The notes below the pieces were generated by a model that saw nothing but the letters and a program-made list of their open reading frames with translations, ran no database searches and was not told where the DNA came from. A stretch of 44,187 bases of DNA from Bacteroidia bacterium (GTDB lineage Bacteria > Bacteroidota > Bacteroidia > UBA4408), in NCBI GenBank assembly GCA_023262495.1, contig JALRAS010000011.1, positions 1-44,187 of the forward strand, read 5' to 3'. A program made the position numbers and the translations under genes. Below, piece by piece: positions 30,195 to 39,226 of the stretch (the first letter of the stretch is position 1; every line of letters begins with the position of its first letter).

Positions 30195-31883
30195 ATGACC
30201 ATAATAAGCCAAGCCATAACAAGATTATTTGATTTTCGATTGCTTTTGTTGGCATCCCTCTTCCTGTTTGCATCTTGTGCTCAGGTGGTGCGACCAACAG
30301 GAGGTATCACCGATAGTAAGCCCCCGGTGGTGCTTAATTATTTTCCGGAGAATAAAACAAGCAACTTCCATTTAAATAGCTTTACCATGAAGTTTGACGA
30401 GTACTTTGTAGTTAAGGATATCAATAAACAGTGGATTATTTCTCCGCCTTTGAAGGCCGCACCTGATTATAAAATAAAGGGTAAAACATTAATAGTTTCT
30501 TTCACCGATACACTTAAAGAAAATACAACCTATAACTTCAATTTTGGGAAATCGCTTGCAGATGTCAACGAAGGAAACGAACTATTGGGCCTCAGTTATA
30601 TTTTCAGCACAGGGAGTTACATTGATTCGCTGAAACTCAGCGGGAGTGTTTTTCAAGCGCTTAACAACAATAAAGAAAAAGAGGTACTGGTAATGCTTTA
30701 TGAGGAAAATAGATGTGCAGAAGATTCATTTCCGTATAAAATTTTACCCGACTATTTTGCCATTAGCGATGCAAGCGGTAACTATACAATCAACTATATC
30801 AAGCCCGGAAAATATCGTGCAATAGCCCTCAAGGATGCCAATAGCAACTACCTATTCGATAGTTTTGAGGAGCCCGTTGGCTTTTGCGATTCGGTAATTA
30901 AGCTCGATAAAAATGCAACGCTCGATTTCAGTATTTTCAAGGAAATAGAAGAAAAAACCTATTTGAAAAATAAATTCAATAGCGAATATGCTTGCTTTAC
31001 AGTGATTGTAAACAAGCCCTTATCTCAACTTGCCGTGATGCCTTTGCATGCCATTAAGAGTGATGATTGGGCTATTGTTGAAAGCAATACATCAAAAGAT
31101 ACCATTCAAATTTATCTCACCGATTTTTCTTTAGATTCCATTAAATTGGCGATTGTCAATAATGCATTGCCTATTGATACGGTTGAGTTTCCGGTGTTGC
31201 CACGCGAAAAGTTTACAGGCAAAAATAAACGCGCCATTGAATCCAAGTTGCTGATTAAATCAACTCCTATGGCAGGAGGCGAAAAAGATTTGAATGTGCC
31301 GCTAACACTATCCTGTAATCATCCTGTGAAGCAGGTTCATGCCGACAGTATTGTATTGCAAATGAGGAAAAAATTATTACCCTTTACACTAAAAAAAACG
31401 GATGAAGTTGGAAAGAAATACCAATTAGATTGCACCCTATCTAACGACAGTAGCTACCAACTTTTGATAAAGCCGGGCGCATTTATTGATTGTTTTGGCA
31501 ACAAAAATGATACCCTGCGCGTGTCATTCCGCGTGCCATCTATTGAAACTACAGGTAATTTGTACCTTACCTTAAGTACCGACAGCTCAGCAAAACTGCT
31601 TGATTTCAAAAAAAATCATTACCTATTACAATTGCTCAACGAAAAGGGAGAAGCCCTCAACACTCAAAAAGTGGAAAAATTTGGCACCTTCAACTACCTA
31701 CAAATGAAACCCGGAAACTATAAAGCCCAACTGATTATTGACCATAACAAAAATGGAAAATGGGACACCGGAAAATACCTTCACAAGCAACAGGCCGAAA
31801 CGATTATTTTTATGAGCGGCAGTATCAATCTGCGCGCCAATTGGGATGTAGAGGAAGATTGGAAAATTTCAAGTGTTAAGTGA
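30195..31883 (+). CDS. Ig-like (Big_5-type) domain lipoprotein
   Basis: Lipobox LFASCAQVVRPTGGITDSKPPVVLNYFPENKTSNF; KFDEYFVVKDINKQWIISPPLKAAPDYKIKGKTLIVSF typical of Bacteroidota Ig-like lipoproteins. Confidence 0.82.
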   Translation: MTIISQAITRLFDFRLLLLASLFLFASCAQVVRPTGGITDSKPPVVLNYFPENKTSNFHLNSFTMKFDEYFVVKDINKQWIISPPLKAAPDYKIKGKTLIVSFTDTLKENTTYNFNFGKSLADVNEGNELLGLSYIFSTGSYIDSLKLSGSVFQALNNNKEKEVLVMLYEENRCAEDSFPYKILPDYFAISDASGNYTINYIKPGKYRAIALKDANSNYLFDSFEEPVGFCDSVIKLDKNATLDFSIFKEIEEKTYLKNKFNSEYACFTVIVNKPLSQLAVMPLHAIKSDDWAIVESNTSKDTIQIYLTDFSLDSIKLAIVNNALPIDTVEFPVLPREKFTGKNKRAIESKLLIKSTPMAGGEKDLNVPLTLSCNHPVKQVHADSIVLQMRKKLLPFTLKKTDEVGKKYQLDCTLSNDSSYQLLIKPGAFIDCFGNKNDTLRVSFRVPSIETTGNLYLTLSTDSSAKLLDFKKNHYLLQLLNEKGEALNTQKVEKFGTFNYLQMKPGNYKAQLIIDHNKNGKWDTGKYLHKQQAETIIFMSGSINLRANWDVEEDWKISSVK

Positions 31884-31962
31884 TTATTATTCCCAAAACG
31901 CGGCAAACCCGAAGCTGTGATTGATAATTTGCAGCTAAATTTTACAAATCATACATCGGTAT

Positions 31963-31994
31963 TGTCACAGATATGCCTATTTTTTATATCTTTG
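31963..31994 (+). promoter_or_regulatory. Putative Bacteroidota-type promoter for bamD (TTG-N21-TATCTTTG)
   Basis: TTG at 31963..31965 and TATCTTTG at 31987..31994, fitting the TTTG/TAnnTTTG consensus; ends 6 nt before ATG 32001. Confidence 0.5.
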
Positions 31995-32000
31995 CAAGCT

Positions 32001-32825
32001 ATGCTCAAAAAGAATCAAATAGTTGTGCTGTTGATTGCTGTGGGAACCTTGTTGTTTTCCTGCAAAGGAAGCTATCAACGATTGCTGAAAAGCTCCAATT
32101 ATGAATTGAAGTATCAGAGGGCCATTGAGTATTACGAAAAGAAAGATTATGTAAGGGCACTGCCGCTTATGGAAGAGTTGGTAACCGTAATGAGAGGAAC
32201 TGCCAGAGCGGAAAGAATTCACTACTATTTTGCACAAACCAATTACGCGCTCGAAGATTATTTGTTGGCCAGTTACCATTTCAAAGATTTTGCACGCACT
32301 TATCCGCAAAGTCAGTGGGTTGAAGAAGCCACCTATCTCAGTGCTTATTGCTTTTACCTTACATCTCCACCGTATAGTCTCGATCAGTCAAATACCATCA
32401 GCGCCATTCAAGAGATGCAAATTTTTATCAATCTGTACCCGCAAAGCAAGCATTTGCCCGATTGCAACAGCATTATCGACAAGCTGCGCTTAAAGCTCGA
32501 GAATAAAGCGTTCGATATCAGCAAACTATATTACAATACGGCCAATTATCAAGCCGCTATTGTGGCTTTTACCAATTTTTTAAAAGACTTTCCCGATAGC
32601 AAATACCGTGAAGAAGCCGGCTTTTTGCAAATAAAATCCGCTCACCTTTTGGCTATTAATAGTGTTGAATCTAAAATGCCTGAGCGGCTTAAAAACACAC
32701 AGGATTTATGTCAGAAGTACATTGATACTTTCCCGAAAGGAAAATTTCATGATGCTGCTGTCAATATTCTTGAAACCTCGAATAAAATATCAATTAAAAG
32801 CAAAAAACAATCATCAATAAATTAA
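32001..32825 (+). CDS. bamD: Outer membrane protein assembly factor BamD
   Basis: Start moved to ATG 32001: MLKKNQIVVLLIAVGTLLFSCKGSYQRLLKSSN (lipobox FSC), TPR-like repeats LPLMEELVTVMRGTARAERIHYYFAQTNYAL...ASYHFKDFARTYPQSQWVEEATYL. Confidence 0.92.
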   Translation: MLKKNQIVVLLIAVGTLLFSCKGSYQRLLKSSNYELKYQRAIEYYEKKDYVRALPLMEELVTVMRGTARAERIHYYFAQTNYALEDYLLASYHFKDFARTYPQSQWVEEATYLSAYCFYLTSPPYSLDQSNTISAIQEMQIFINLYPQSKHLPDCNSIIDKLRLKLENKAFDISKLYYNTANYQAAIVAFTNFLKDFPDSKYREEAGFLQIKSAHLLAINSVESKMPERLKNTQDLCQKYIDTFPKGKFHDAAVNILETSNKISIKSKKQSSIN

Positions 32826-32828
32826 ATC

Positions 32829-33149
32829 ATGAACTACAAAAAAGTAAACGCAGAGAATACAACTATTACACGCGATTTGCGCGACATTGACGCCAAAACA
32901 GGTAATTTGTATGAGTCATTAACCATTATTGCTAAGCGTTCTAACCAAATTGCAGCCGATATGAAAGAAGAGTTGTCGAATAAATTGAGCGAGTTTGCCT
33001 CAACATCCGATAACTTGGAAGAGATATTCGAAAATCGTGAGCAAATTGAAATTTCTAAGCACTACGAAAAACTTCCCAAACCGGTTTTGATAGCTGTTCA
33101 GGAGTTTATGGAAGATAAAATTTATTACCGCAAGCCGGAAGCTGAATAA
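32829..33149 (+). CDS. rpoZ: DNA-directed RNA polymerase omega subunit (RpoZ/Rpb6-like)
   Basis: RDLRDIDAKTGNLYESLTIIAKRSNQIAADMKEEL; follows bamD, a gene order typical of Bacteroidota. Confidence 0.85.
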   Translation: MNYKKVNAENTTITRDLRDIDAKTGNLYESLTIIAKRSNQIAADMKEELSNKLSEFASTSDNLEEIFENREQIEISKHYEKLPKPVLIAVQEFMEDKIYYRKPEAE

Positions 33150-33179
33150 TTACCTAAATTCTGCTAATTAATAAAACGA

Positions 33180-33212
33180 AATATCCGAAGTGAAGAGTAC
33201 GCTTCGGATATT
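33180..33212 (+). promoter_or_regulatory. 11-bp perfect hairpin between rpoZ and coaBC (terminator/attenuator candidate)
   Basis: AATATCCGAAG (33180..33190) - 11-nt loop - CTTCGGATATT (33202..33212); followed by GTTGTTTC. Confidence 0.65.
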
Positions 33213-33230
33213 GTTGTTTCATATCGTAAA

Positions 33231-34421
33231 ATGAAAGGCAAAAGAATTTTACTGGGAATAAGTGGGGGCATTGCGGCTTATAAATGCTGCACATTGGTGC
33301 GCTTGCTCGTTAAGCAAGGGGCATCGGTGCAGGTATTGATGACGCCTGATGCAGCTGATTTTGTGAGTCCTTTAACCTTATCGGTGCTTTCAAAAAATCC
33401 GGTACATGCCAATTTTAAAAACAACAATCATGAATGGAACAATCATGTTGAGCTGGCTTTGAATGCCGACCTCATGATCATTGCTCCCGCAACAGCCAAT
33501 ACCATTGGTAAAATGGCACACGGTATTTGCGACAACCTCTTATTGGCCACCTATTTTAGTGCCAAGTGTACAGTAATGTTTGCACCGGCTATGGATTTAG
33601 ACATGCATGCGCACAAGGCCATACAAAACAATATCAACACGTTAACAGGATATGGTAATTATATCATACCTGCCGAAAGTGGTGAATTGGCCAGCGGACT
33701 CAGCGGAACAGGCCGTATGGCAGAGCCCGAAACAATAGCTGCACACATCGAAAGCTATTTCAAAAAAAAAAATACTTTAAAGGGTAAACAAGTACTCATT
33801 ACTGCGGGCCCTACCTATGAAGCCATCGATCCCGTTAGGTTTATAGGAAATCACTCCACAGGAAAAATGGGTCTTTCGTTGGCAACTGCTTTTGCCGAAG
33901 AGGGTGCCAATGTGGTGCTCATTTGTGGTCCCGGAGTGCAGCAAATTGCGCTTCCAAAAAACATCACACGTATTGATGTAGTGGCTGCCGCTCAAATGCA
34001 TGAGGCCTGCTTGAAGCATTTCAAGCAATCAGATATTACCGTCATGTCTGCCGCTGTTGCCGATTACCGCCCGGCTGAAATGGCAAGCAGTAAAATCAAA
34101 AAGAAGAGCAATGGGCTCGATTTAACTTTGGTTAAAAATCCCGATATTCTGCACGACTTGGGAACCAAGAAAAGTGCCAAACAGTTGCTGATTGGTTTTG
34201 CACTCGAAACCGATAATGAGAGGCAGCATGCAGCTGAAAAACTTAAACGTAAAAATCTTGACATGATTGTGCTCAACTCCCTTAACGACAAAGGAGCAGG
34301 GTTTGGTACCGATACCAACAAGGTTACCTTACTTTTTAAAAGCAAGAGAACAAAGGCACTTCCACTGATGAGCAAGTTGGATGTGGCCACCGAAATTGTT
34401 AAAGAAGTTATATCAATGTGA
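33231..34421 (+). CDS. coaBC: Bifunctional phosphopantothenoylcysteine decarboxylase/phosphopantothenate-cysteine ligase
   Basis: MKGKRILLGISGGIAAYKCCTLVRLL; FAPAMDLDMH; ITAGPTYEAIDPVRFIGNHSTGKMGLSLA; SAAVADYRP. Confidence 0.97.
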   Translation: MKGKRILLGISGGIAAYKCCTLVRLLVKQGASVQVLMTPDAADFVSPLTLSVLSKNPVHANFKNNNHEWNNHVELALNADLMIIAPATANTIGKMAHGICDNLLLATYFSAKCTVMFAPAMDLDMHAHKAIQNNINTLTGYGNYIIPAESGELASGLSGTGRMAEPETIAAHIESYFKKKNTLKGKQVLITAGPTYEAIDPVRFIGNHSTGKMGLSLATAFAEEGANVVLICGPGVQQIALPKNITRIDVVAAAQMHEACLKHFKQSDITVMSAAVADYRPAEMASSKIKKKSNGLDLTLVKNPDILHDLGTKKSAKQLLIGFALETDNERQHAAEKLKRKNLDMIVLNSLNDKGAGFGTDTNKVTLLFKSKRTKALPLMSKLDVATEIVKEVISM

Positions 34422-34473
34422 TTGAGTTACAGCTGTTTTAGCGGTTTCGCCTTAAAAGATGCGGAATGTGAGT

Positions 34474-35172
34474 TCAACCGTTATGATGGCTAAGCATGCG
34501 CGCAATATCTTCTAAGCCAACATTAAACAATAAATCTATCACCGATAATTGCGCCACAAACCCTTCACCTATTTGATTATAGGTGGGCATTTCAAATGAT
34601 TGATAAGTCATATTTATTTCATGATGGGCAAATAATGCTTCATCATTGTATTTTTTAGCACCTTGTCCCGATAGGTAAGTATTGCCTCCCACTTGTTTTA
34701 CCAGGTCAATATTGCGTTCGTTTTTATGAAGTTGATTGTTGCTCAATGCTGATGCAACCATGAGTTTCGTATGAATTCCTAGTTGATTGCAAATGCTTTT
34801 AATGATAGCCATATTCATCAAACTTAAATTATCGTATCGCATCATTAACAACGACTCCAATAAAGGAAACATTTGCTCGAAATATGGCGCTTTACGATAA
34901 GCATCGGTTATTTTATTTAAGTGCTCCTTTTGCCATTGTTGAGCATAATCCGGAACCGACTCATTATAGCTGCTGTGCATGCCTTTCAACCTTTTCAGCG
35001 GCACTGTAAGCAATACCTTGCTGCCATCTTTCCCTTTAATATAATTCTTGTTGGCAAGTCCCTTTCCGGGAATTTGCACATGGTCTAAAAAAATAAATAC
35101 ATCAGCCATTTTCATCTTGTGAAAATAACCTAACCAAGGTAAATAATTGGGTTGATGTATCGCAACAATCAC
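34474..35172 (-). CDS. WbqC-like family protein
   Basis: MIVAIHQPNYLPWLGYFHKMKMADVFIFLDHVQ, characteristic WbqC N-terminus; NTYLSGQGAKKYND. Confidence 0.93.
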   Translation of the reverse strand: MIVAIHQPNYLPWLGYFHKMKMADVFIFLDHVQIPGKGLANKNYIKGKDGSKVLLTVPLKRLKGMHSSYNESVPDYAQQWQKEHLNKITDAYRKAPYFEQMFPLLESLLMMRYDNLSLMNMAIIKSICNQLGIHTKLMVASALSNNQLHKNERNIDLVKQVGGNTYLSGQGAKKYNDEALFAHHEINMTYQSFEMPTYNQIGEGFVAQLSVIDLLFNVGLEDIARMLSHHNG

Positions 35173-35681
35173 GGCCGTGTGTGATTTTTAAGAAAGTTTG
35201 ATTGAAATAGCTGCATCTCAATTACCACATTGCCATCACTATCAATTTTTGAGGCCCCTGTTTTTTCAAATCCCAGGCCACTAAAAAAATGTATGGCTCT
35301 GCTGTTGTTTTCAAATACGTTGAGGTATAAGCGTTGCAGGGTCATCACCTGAAAAGCATAATGCATCAGCATATTGCCTGCCGCTGCTGCCACACCGGTT
35401 CCCCAGTAGTTTTTTTCCCCAATGGTGATGCCAAATTCGGCCTGTTTTTCAGTAAGATTAATTTTCATTAAACTAACCATGCCAACCGGATTTTTTGATA
35501 CTTGATGGATAATGATAAACTTTTTTTTACTGCTATCTTTGAGCGTGTTGTACAGCCATAGTAATTGTTGATCTCGGCTTTGAGGTGCACGTTTAGAAAA
35601 ATACAAACTCACTTCGGGATCGTAGTTCCATTTGGTTACGATGTCAAGAAATTTTTTTTCTAAAGGAACCAGTTCAACCAA
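35169..35681 (-). CDS. GNAT family N-acetyltransferase
   Basis: FGITIGEKNYWGTGVAAAAGNMLMHYAFQVMTLQRLYLNVFENNSRAIHFFSGLGFEKTG; 4-nt overlap with the WbqC gene. Confidence 0.93.
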   Translation of the reverse strand: MVELVPLEKKFLDIVTKWNYDPEVSLYFSKRAPQSRDQQLLWLYNTLKDSSKKKFIIIHQVSKNPVGMVSLMKINLTEKQAEFGITIGEKNYWGTGVAAAAGNMLMHYAFQVMTLQRLYLNVFENNSRAIHFFSGLGFEKTGASKIDSDGNVVIEMQLFQSNFLKNHTRP

Positions 35682-35694
35682 TGCTTGCTTGATA

Positions 35695-36327
35695 TTACTT
35701 TACACTTCGCAAAAGCTCAAACGACTCGGCATATTTTACTGCAATTTGTGCTCCCCTTACCCGAGCCAAACCTCTGATAAAATCGGCATCGCAGTAGGTA
35801 CGATAGTTTTGTGTTTCGTAAAACTCCAAGGCCTCACATTTCTTTTGAATATGTCTTTCCTCGAGCTTGTAAAATGCGGTAGTGCTGAAGTTGATGGTAT
35901 CCCAAGGCAAATCGTAGCCATAACAAGTAAAATGTTTAAAGGCACGCATGCCTTCCTCATAAATTGTTTGATGATCTTGATGCAAAGAGCGGCTCGATGG
36001 CATAAAAATACTACCCGGGTTAATGATGCCTCTGATTTGCACCAAATCCTCCAGAATTTCCTGCCTAAAACTTTTAAATTTTCTAACCGGATATTTCTTC
36101 AAAATCAAATTATTAGCAGGTATACCCAAATGTGCTGTTGCTTTCTTCACCTCGGTTTCAAGCGCATTTTTTGGAAAACCCTCAGGAACAGATTCCTCAC
36201 AAATGGAAAAGGCAAGATAAAAAACGTTGTTTCCCTCTTCAAGCAAACGCGCGATTGTACCACCGCAGCCCAGTTCCCCATCATCGGTATGAGGGGCTAA
36301 GATTAAAACGTTTCCTTCTTTAAGCAT
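35695..36327 (-). CDS. PIG-L family (LmbE-like) deacetylase
   Basis: VLILAPHTDDGELGCGGTIARLLEEGNNVFYLAFS (HxDDE) and FMPSSRSLHQDHQTIYEEGMRAF. Confidence 0.93.
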   Translation of the reverse strand: MLKEGNVLILAPHTDDGELGCGGTIARLLEEGNNVFYLAFSICEESVPEGFPKNALETEVKKATAHLGIPANNLILKKYPVRKFKSFRQEILEDLVQIRGIINPGSIFMPSSRSLHQDHQTIYEEGMRAFKHFTCYGYDLPWDTINFSTTAFYKLEERHIQKKCEALEFYETQNYRTYCDADFIRGLARVRGAQIAVKYAESFELLRSVK

Positions 36328-36467
36328 TTGCCAGTCTTTTGTGCCTCAAAGCTAAACTAAAAAATGATTGCAACAAAAAATCCGCATAATGACATATATA
36401 ATTTGTATTCAATTGAATGGCCCAACGCAACAACTAAAGAAATAGGGTAGGGAACAATAATTTCGTG

Positions 36468-36496
36468 TTGTGTATTTCACAATTAAACTATTTTTG
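36468..36496 (+). promoter_or_regulatory. Putative promoter for the GT4 gene (TTG-N18-TATTTTTG)
   Basis: TTG 36468..36470, TATTTTTG 36489..36496; lies inside the track's 5'-extended ORF and supports a GTG start at 36510. Confidence 0.4.
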
Positions 36497-36509
36497 CATT
36501 CTACTACAG

Positions 36510-37790
36510 GTGAAACGAAAATATCTCATAATAGTTAGTGCTTCTTTTCCATACGGTTTAAAAGAGCCATTTCTTGAAACAGAATTGAAGCATCATGCGC
36601 TGCATTTTGACAAGATATATTTGCTCGTTCCTAAAATTCCCAAAGATCAAAGTCATCACTTTAATTTTACCTTGCCCCAAAATGTAATTGTTGCGCAGTT
36701 TTTGTACACCATAGGTTTTTGGGAAAGGTTAATGGGAATCAGATTTTTATTCAGTTTTGTTTTTTGGAAGGAGATCAGTATTGTGAGAAACAACTACCGT
36801 TTAAATCTAAATAGAAATATAGTAAAAACTATTCTTAGCACTTTAATCAGAGCTGATCATTTTGCTGTTCAATTAAAGAAGTTTTTAAAGGTCAACAGAA
36901 TTCCTTTTCATCGTACTACCTGCTACACTTATTGGTGCAACGAGTATTCATTAGGCATTGGCAATTTAAGAAGAAAGTATACCATTGCAGGTGCATTTTC
37001 GAGGGTGCACAATTGGGATCTGTATTTTGAGCGTGCTCCCAATCACTATTTACCACTCAGAAGCCGTATTTTTAAGCGCCTCGATGCTGTTTTTCCTGTT
37101 TCGCAACAGACCAAACAATACATATTGAAAAAAGTGCCTAATACAGATGCCGACAAGCTTATAGTGAGCTATTTAGGCGTAGAAAAAATAGGGGAGGTAA
37201 GACCGGAAAAGAGAGGCAAAACACTTAAGATATTGAGCTTGGCATTTTTAGGTAAAATCAAGCGCATTGATTTATTGATTGCCGCACTTGAGCAGCTCGA
37301 GGATTTTGATGTGGAATGGCATCATATCGGGAAAGGAAACGACCACTTAGATATCAAGCAGTATGCGTTTAACCGCCTTTTTAATAAAGCCAATATTAAG
37401 TATGTGCTCACCGGTGATATCAGTAAAAAGGAAGTATATGAATACTTGAACAATCATCATTTTGATGCATTGGTCAATACAAGCAGTTATGAAGGTGTGC
37501 CCGTGAGTATGATGGAGGCCTTGTCTTTTTCTATTCCAATTATTGGTACCAACGTGGGCGGGGTAGCAGAAATTATTGACAATGAAAAAAATGGATTTTT
37601 GTTATCATCCGATCCTGAACCTGATGAAATCATTGATAGGTTAAAGCAATTATATGCCATGAGTGAGGAAGATTACCTCATGATGAGGCAACAGGCTTAT
37701 AACACCTGGCAATCGCGCTTTAATGCCGAGAGTAATTATTCGGAGTTGATCTACAACATGGTTCAAATGAGTAAAAATTATCAATCTTGA
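36510..37790 (+). CDS. GT4-like glycosyltransferase
   Basis: From GTG 36510: (V)KRKYLIIVSASFPYGLKEPFLETELKHHA; C-terminus NTSSYEGVPVSMMEALSFSIPIIGTNVGGVAEIIDNEKNGFLL. Track start 36465 is probably too far upstream. Confidence 0.9.
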   Translation: MKRKYLIIVSASFPYGLKEPFLETELKHHALHFDKIYLLVPKIPKDQSHHFNFTLPQNVIVAQFLYTIGFWERLMGIRFLFSFVFWKEISIVRNNYRLNLNRNIVKTILSTLIRADHFAVQLKKFLKVNRIPFHRTTCYTYWCNEYSLGIGNLRRKYTIAGAFSRVHNWDLYFERAPNHYLPLRSRIFKRLDAVFPVSQQTKQYILKKVPNTDADKLIVSYLGVEKIGEVRPEKRGKTLKILSLAFLGKIKRIDLLIAALEQLEDFDVEWHHIGKGNDHLDIKQYAFNRLFNKANIKYVLTGDISKKEVYEYLNNHHFDALVNTSSYEGVPVSMMEALSFSIPIIGTNVGGVAEIIDNEKNGFLLSSDPEPDEIIDRLKQLYAMSEEDYLMMRQQAYNTWQSRFNAESNYSELIYNMVQMSKNYQS

Positions 37791-38566
37791 TGCAAACACT
37801 TGCGCATATAAAATTAGGGATAAACAAAAAAGTTTACTTTGCCAGCGACTTCCATTTGGGTATTCCTAACGCTGAAAAAAGTTTGGAACGCGAGAAGAAA
37901 ATAGTGAAATGGCTCAATGACATTGAGCATGATGCAGCACACATTTTTTTGGTGGGCGATATTTTTGATTTTTGGTTTGAGTATAAAACTGTTGTACCAC
38001 GCGGTTACACAAGGCTTTTAGGAAAAATAGCCACGCTTGCGGACAAAGGCATTAACATACATTATTTCACAGGAAATCACGACATGTGGACGTTTGGATA
38101 CTTGGAGAAAGAATTGGGGGTAAATCTTTACAGAAATCCTGTTGAGGTAACTATAAATCAACACAGTTTTTTCGTAGGACATGGCGATGGCTTGGGCCCG
38201 GGCGACAACGGCTATAAGTTTATCAAGAAAGTTTTTGCCTCGCCTGTTTCACAATGGTTGTTTGCCCGCTTACATCCTAACTTTGGAATTGCCCTTGCCG
38301 ACTTTTGGTCGCGAAGAAGCAGGTTGGCGAATGGTCCGGTTGATGAGGTATTTTTAGGGGAAGATAAGGAGTGGTTGGTGATATATTGCCGAGAGGTGTT
38401 GCAGAAAAAACATTACAACTTTTTTATTTTCGGACACCGCCATTTACTTTTAGATATACCTTTGCAAAGCAATTCTCGCTACATTAATCTTGGCGACTGG
38501 TTTAAAGAACCGCATGTTGCTGTGTATGACGGACAAACCTTGCAGCTTAAAAAGTGTAAAGATTAA
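37790..38566 (+). CDS. lpxH: UDP-2,3-diacylglucosamine diphosphatase (LpxH-like metallophosphoesterase)
   Basis: YFASDFHLGIPN, HIFLVGDIFDFWFEY, FTGNHDMW, GHGDGLGPGDNGYKF, IFGHRH. ATG overlaps the upstream stop (TGATG). Confidence 0.9.
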   Translation: MQTLAHIKLGINKKVYFASDFHLGIPNAEKSLEREKKIVKWLNDIEHDAAHIFLVGDIFDFWFEYKTVVPRGYTRLLGKIATLADKGINIHYFTGNHDMWTFGYLEKELGVNLYRNPVEVTINQHSFFVGHGDGLGPGDNGYKFIKKVFASPVSQWLFARLHPNFGIALADFWSRRSRLANGPVDEVFLGEDKEWLVIYCREVLQKKHYNFFIFGHRHLLLDIPLQSNSRYINLGDWFKEPHVAVYDGQTLQLKKCKD

Positions 38567-38648
38567 AACTGTTGGATGAGAGGCAACTTTTTGCAATTAA
38601 AATTGATTGATGTAATATGTTGAATTAAGCACTTTTCCAAATCATTAT

Positions 38649-38722
38649 GCATCCGTAGTTCAACTGGATAGAATGCCAGATTCCGATTCTGGTGGTTGGG
38701 GGTTCGAATCCCTTCGGATGCA
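38649..38722 (+). tRNA. tRNA-Arg (anticodon CCG)
   Basis: Cloverleaf GCATCCG-TA-GTTC..GAAT-G-CCAGA-TTCCGAT-TCTGG-TGGTT-GGGGG-TTCGAAT-CCCTT-CGGATGC-A; CCA not encoded. Confidence 0.93.
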
Positions 38723-38737
38723 CAAAAAATTGTTGTC

Positions 38738-39160
38738 ATGAGTAAGCTCACAGAATTGGCCATTCAACTGCTTGGCGAGGTATCTTATCAAACTGCACGC
38801 AGTGGGGGTAAAGGAGGGCAAAATGTGAACAAAGTTGAAACAAAGGTAGAGTTGTATTTCAACATTCGGGAATGTGCGTTGCTTACCGAGGAGCAAAAAT
38901 TGATGATACAGCAAAAGCACATCCACAAAATAAGCAGTGATGGTGTTTTAAAGCTGATGGCACAGACCGCGCGCACACAATTGCAGAATAAGCAAAAAGT
39001 GCAGGACAAATTTTTTGCATTAATTGTTGAAACTTTCACACCCGAAAAGCAGCGTAAAGCCACTTCGGTGCCTCAAAAATCGATTGCACAGCGCTTACTC
39101 AACAAAAAATTGCGCGCTAAAAAATTATCCGAACGTAAAATAAAGTTTACTGAAGATTAA
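38738..39160 (+). CDS. arfB: Peptidyl-tRNA hydrolase ArfB-like (release-factor GGQ domain, ribosome rescue)
   Basis: YQTARSGGKGGQNVNKVETKVELYFNI (GGQ motif), 140 aa, basic C-terminal tail KKLRAKKLSERKIKF. Confidence 0.92.
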   Translation: MSKLTELAIQLLGEVSYQTARSGGKGGQNVNKVETKVELYFNIRECALLTEEQKLMIQQKHIHKISSDGVLKLMAQTARTQLQNKQKVQDKFFALIVETFTPEKQRKATSVPQKSIAQRLLNKKLRAKKLSERKIKFTED

Positions 39161-39226
39161 TCTCGCTTATCAGGTATTTTATACCGATGTAAATTTTTTT
39201 ATTGGTATTATGTGGGTTAAAATCAA

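Noticed and set aside
35632-36300. 222-aa plus-strand ORF, the longest antisense ORF in the window
   Set aside because: Lies opposite the well-supported PIG-L deacetylase (35695..36327 minus). Cys/Phe/Leu-rich sequence without recognisable domains, typical of a shadow frame.
38563-38926. Minus-strand ORFs 38563..38763 and 38660..38926
   Set aside because: They run antisense across tRNA-Arg and arfB; segments such as SEGIRTPNHQNR / CIRRDSNPQPPESESGI are classic spurious translations of tRNA genes.
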